In this document: in pieces, positions 12,101 to 18,100 of the stretch
Layout: each line of letters opens with the position of its first letter
How positions within the stretch are numbered: the stretch's first letter is position 1
DNA from: Ophiothrix spiculata
Lineage: Eukaryota; Echinodermata; Ophiuroidea; Amphilepidida; Ophiotrichidae
Assembly (NCBI GenBank): GCA_000969725.1
Contig: JXSR01S043050.1
Direction: 5' to 3' (one strand)
Length of the DNA: 20,381 nt
The notes under the pieces: generated by a model
Seen by the model: the letters and a program-made list of their open reading frames with translations, nothing else
Told to the model about the DNA's origin: nothing
Database searches by the model: none
Program-made: the position numbers and the translations under genes

Positions 12101-15100
12101 TGTTCTGCAAAGCGATACACTTATTTCAACAATGTGTGATTTCTTGATTTTGATCGCTTATTGCCACACAATTCATACGCGTTGACGTGCAACACTCGAT
12201 TTTGAATGAAAAACACTTTTGAGACTTACTATAATTGTTTTGAATACGGCAAGGTAATCAATTTGGTGGCTTATCACATGCTTTTCTTACAATACGATCA
12301 TTAAAATTTTCGAATCTTGTAATCCTGGGGTTCAATACAAAATATTTCTTTCTTTTCCAATTATTTATTTTTCATAATTAATAATTTAACTTTTCCCAAT
12401 TTCACATTAAAGCTGAGCCGGCCAAATATAACCCAAACTCATCAATGCTAAATCTATATTATCTTAGATGTTTTAGGGCAGCCATAAACCATCAGATCTC
12501 AAACCTTTATTAGACTTAACTTACTTGCTTCAGGGCAGCCATACACCTCCAGTCTCAAACCCACACCTTCCTCATTGTCAACCTCAGATTGAATGCGGAT
12601 ATACCGGGCATGTATTGGGTGGAGGTCAGTGTTGCCAGTCTCTGTTAATTCAATCCTTACAAGATCATTAGCACTCTGTGGTCCAGTAAATATCTGAAAG
12701 ATAAATGGTAATTGGGTTTTAATGCTGGTGTCATTTAGTTATATTTATTTATTTATAACATGCGGCAAAAAGCCAGGCTAAGACTTGGCTTCCAAAGACA
12801 TTCGCTCGCCCGAGTGTCATTCACTCACCCTACCAAAAAAACATCAGGAAGCGACATTCACTTAAGAAGTTCACAACATTCACTACACTTCAGATTGAAT
12901 TGGAGCAAAGATCGCTCTGAATATTCTTTGGTTTGTTTTTTCAATATACATAGCACTACAACATGAAATATGAGCAACATTTGCTCCATTTTAGTGAATA
13001 AATCAGTGCGAATATCAATAGCGAATGTCACTCGGGCCAAGCGAATGTTTTTGGTCGCCAAGCCTAATCCCAATGGAGCATATGCATTAAATTCAAGGGA
13101 TGCCTCCATAGTGGAAAAGACAGAATATTTGAAAGAATTTTTTATTTTAGATGTAGGAGGAAACAGAAGTGCTTGGAGAAAACTTGCATGCACTAGTATG
13201 TATACGGGTCGAAAGCCAAATTCATATACAATATAGGTCCGACCGCGAATCAAACCCGGGCCGCATTGGTGAAAGGCCAGGGAAGAAACGCTTTGCCAAC
13301 ACGTCCCTATTATATGTTACAGCTCATATAAGGGGATAAATAAAATACACAAATGACTAGCTAATTTTTAAAAGTTATACTCATAAAAACACTAGTATAA
13401 AGAAGAGGGGGTCATTCTTATTTCATTTGCTGAAGTTTTAATTAAACATTTTTAAGTGACTTTTTACAGGCATTTTTTATCGAAATTTGCACCAATTTGG
13501 AACATTGGAACATTTTGAAACAGAAAAAAAAATCAATAAGCAAAGCGAAACAGCTCTAGGAACACTAAATATTCAAAATAATCAGTGTAAAATGGTTTTG
13601 GTTTTTCAATTGGCAAAGAACATGGATTCACTGACACACCAGATTGTGTGCTTTGGAGGGCTTCAAATTTTTTTGTATGTAATGGGAGTACCTTCCTGAC
13701 TTTGACAATATGACCCATCTGTATACCTATCTGTGGGGTCAAAAACCCACCCATTGGTTATAAATTTTGGATTGCGTTTTCGATGGGTATTCCAGAAAGG
13801 TGTTTAGCTAAACCACGGTTTTAACTGAACACCAACTGTCTAGGAATGGAACGCATCATTGCAGCTTTCAAGTGGAATGATTCAAATTATGAGCCATGCT
13901 GTTGAGGAGAATCAAAGCCGTGGTTTAGTTACCTCTTGAATACGGGCCTTTGTGTTTGAGAAGAAAATGTTGACGAAATAATGAATCACCAATCTGTTCA
14001 ATAAGGACTCTCTGAACTGAGACGCTCATTGGTGATCTGGCACTTTACTCATAAATGTTGTTTTGAATTTTCTCTTAAAGGTTTTTTTTTCACAGATGCA
14101 GTTGCTTACAACTGCGGGATAACAATTTTTTCATAAATATTGAAAATTCAAAAAATTGTTTGCACCTGTTTTGAGGAAATTTCAATGCATACTAAATGCA
14201 CGCTTTAGTAACACGTTTGGTTAATCATGCGCCGCATTACTGCGTTATATATACGGAATAAATTATGTAGGAGCAGATGTGCCATCAAAGTAATCAAATT
14301 TTATTGAAAAATGCCTGTTTTTGTCATTTTTCTTGAAAACTAATAGAGTGACCCCATTTTTTTTTATTTTAGTATTTTGAAGTACACAAAAAATGTTTTA
14401 ACATAATGTGAAAAATAAAAAAAATTCAATGGAGCATTTACTATTCAAAAAGCACAAAATGAGTGACTTTTTTTAGCTTTCCCTATATTTTGTGTGGTAA
14501 AGCAGGTGACTTTAATGGAAAATGAATACTTTTTGAAATGCCTGTATCTAAAAAACAAGCAGAGTGACCTATTTTAAAAAAATTTTAGATTTGTTATCAG
14601 CACAAATAAATCTACCCGATACTAGATTTTTAAAGAAAATCAATGGAGATTTTACAAAATCTATAGGAAAGACAAACTCTATGTCTGTCAGAACTTACAG
14701 CTCTGGTGATATTGACCATCCCCATCTCATCTAGTGTACTCCAAGTGGCTCTATCGTCACTGTACCACAAGCTGAAATTACTCAGATACCTGAAAATAGT
14801 TATAAAGAAAAACATTATTTGTTTCCTTTGTTTGTAAATAACATTTGGTTGAAATTCAAGCTAATCCTGAAAGTCTGAAACACACTGATTTGAAGAGAAA
14901 CTTCAAACATATGTTCAATTGCAAATCATTCATTCGTTCGTTTTATTTCTAGTCACTACGAGAACTACAGCACAAACTTCTTTTACATGGAAGAGTGATG
15001 AGAATTCCTTTGAAATCAGTCATGCTTACCTATCCCCTTCAGGGGTCTCCACACCCTGCATGGTTAACCCTGTCACCTGCATTCTCACACCAAAATCAAT

Positions 15101-18100
15101 CTCCAGCCACTGATCCAATGAACTCATCACACTGCTGTTTAAAGACACCCAACCATTTTTACGATATACCGGATCGTCCGGATTCCACAACCGGGCAAAA
15201 TGCGGCTGATAATCAGTGGTGTTGAAATCATAGTATTCTACAATTGTGTATGTGTCGTTGCAAGAACAGTTGCCAGGAGCCATAGTGGTGAATTCATAAT
15301 CATCTGATGTAGTGTTGCCACATTGACAGGAGTCTGAGAGGTAGATGTAGGTGTAGGTTTCGGCAACACTGCTTCCATATGTACTAGAAACACTGATACT
15401 CTCGCCAGGAAAGGTGTGGTCACCTAAGCCAATTGGGGCGAAGCAGACTGTAAAGAGGCAAAAAACAAAAAAAGTAATCAATTTTTTTAATGTATAGACC
15501 ACCATCCACATAAAGGGATACTAGAGAGAATTTGATGCGGATACTCTGGTCACATAACCTTGTGGCGAGCCTACGATGTGTTTACAGCGTCATACCAGGT
15601 AGATTTTAGCGGTAGGTGTCCGGACGGTGTTCGTGAGCCGTAGAGACGCCGCAAGCATGCCGCAAGAATTTAATTCTGAGTGAAAACCTTGCAGCCTGTA
15701 TACGATGTCTTCAGTTATGGTCTAATAACCAATGGAGACCGACCGGGCTTCGCAAGCATTCACTGGTGTCATACCGATGTCATACCAGCGTTGCGGCTTC
15801 CTTCGGCTTACCAGACACCAGTCGGCGACCGGTGGTTAGGTGACCAGGGTCTGAATGTCAATATAATCAATACAACTCAATGAACTGCTTATAAATTGTG
15901 CAAAATTTAGTTTGAATTGCATATCGGGACTTCAGATAAGGTCAAAGAAATTTTTGTATCGATCAATCAGTAAATCATGGACTAACCCAAACAAACAAAC
16001 AGACGTCAATCCAACAAACAAACAATACCTTCAGTATCTGGAGTTAAATCAGGTGTGTTGGAACTACTGCATCCCAGGACATTTATATCATCTGACACTG
16101 CACCATTGACTTGTACAGGAACAAACAAACAAACAAAAAACAAACAAACAAACAAACATACACACAAACAAACAATACCGTCAGTATCTGGAGTTAAATC
16201 AGGTGTGTTGGAACTACTGCATCCTAAGACAGTGATATCATCTGACACTGCACCATTGACTTGTACAGGAACAATCTTGAGGTACTTTGCTTCAAAGGGA
16301 TTCATGAAGACATTGCTGACATACTGGACATCGTCATAGTTGCCTTGAAAGATCTGACAAATATAAAGAAAAGATGACATTATAATAGTACGGCAACGAA
16401 GACCCATGGTAAGCGTGTTATCGACAACAAAACTCAAGAAAGCGGTTTATGATTTTTGTGGGAGGGTAAAAATTAAGGTATGGTTTGAATTTCCATAAAT
16501 ATTCACTTGCGGGGCATAAAATGTTAAAATCCTGTTTAAATAAAGTGCAGTTAATACTCTTCTCCTTCCTGACTATGTAATTTAGCACACATTACCCAAT
16601 TCCACTTATATAAACACTTCAATTTCCCAAGATTGGCATAGTAATAACAAAGCCAATTTTGGGAAATTCATGTGTGATTGCAGCTGTATGCCTGATCGTC
16701 ACAGCCGTGTCAAAAAAACAATAAAGATACTCACAAGTCCTCAAGTTTTTTTCCAGTGCTCAATTTAATCTAGGATGGACTCAAATTTAAAAGACTGATG
16801 CAGCTTATTTGTCGGAGCACATTAGGCCACAACTTTGTGCGGCGGGTCGCAGCTAGCTAGACCACAACTTTGATTTTTCTGACAGGCCACAGCTTGTGTG
16901 ACCTGCCGCACAGCACAGTGAGTTTTCTCTACCTTCCATGTTCATGCGACCCACCGCACAAACTATTTATATCAGAGTACAATAGAGCAACTGTTACTTT
17001 TCTTGTAATAGGTCTGGCCTCCACAGTAATTATGCAGTTGATTGATCAATATAAATTATGTTTATAAGTTTTATTTTTGTATCTTGTTGGAAGAGGTTAA
17101 TATACTTTATTGATGTAATATAATCATTATTCATTATAAAAACAAAAGTTGGGTTGATGGTCTAAGCAGATGATATCAATTTCGAGTTATCATTTCATCT
17201 GTTACAGCATTAAAGTGACACCTTATTTGTCGAAATTGATCAAGGCAATCATATTTTACAACAGAAAATCTACTGGAAATTCTTATTATTTTCCTTATTT
17301 TTTGCTACCTATTTTCACCAGTATCTTGATAAGTGTTCTGTCGCGAAGTCCTCCTTTTCGGGGTGAGTCATCACAAATGTGTATGACTATAAAACTGGTG
17401 AAAATATCTTATCTTAATTCCACAGCCAGCAAGTTAAAAAAGCTGTGGCCAAGTTGCGACCAGTCGCACAAAATTGTGGCCTTATTGTGCTCCAGCTGCG
17501 CCTTAAACTACCTTTTTACGCCACCTCACTGCATGGGGAAATACTTGGCAAAGGTTACTTACTTTCCCTAAATTTAGACTAATAATACTCAGAGAACTAA
17601 CTTATGAACTGAGCGTGGACGAGTGGTTAAGAGCACGGGTCTCGTAATAAAGAGGTTGTGGGTTCGAGCCCCGGGCTGGGCTGTTTTCATCTCCTTGTTT
17701 CCTTGGGCAAGAAACTTTACTTGCTCCATGTTCGGAAGTCACATAAAGCCATTGGTCCCCTGTACGAATAGACTCCTTCATGGGGTATGCATGTCATGCA
17801 AGTACAGTGTTTCATTGATTGATTGATTTAAGCTTTACCAGTTGATGACATTTTTGATAAAACTAAATCTTAGTTTAAGGTCACTTTTAAGGGGTTATGC
17901 TCAGAATACTATTCACCTTTATTTATAGAAAAACCCTCCTCCCAGAATACAATTTTCTGAATCATAAATCTCACTCACCCTTGGTTTTCCTTCCTCCTGA
18001 TACAAGGCCCACTCCACATTATTATGGCTGAAATAAACCTTGAACCACTCAATCCAATCTCCAGATTTACCCTGGGTTCGAATCACGGTAATCAGATACA

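Noticed and set aside
12858-13253. Minus-strand 131-codon open frame
   Set aside because: It spans a SINE-like sequence and the MITE end; no domain features and no splice link to the host gene.
15424-15511. Possible signal peptide (MWMVVYTLKKLITFFVFCLF) starting the open frame at 15511
   Set aside because: It is translation of the T-rich intron end before a clear CAG acceptor at 15448-15450. The exon phase fits the upstream exon, so an internal module, not a gene start, is favoured; an alternative first exon is not excluded.
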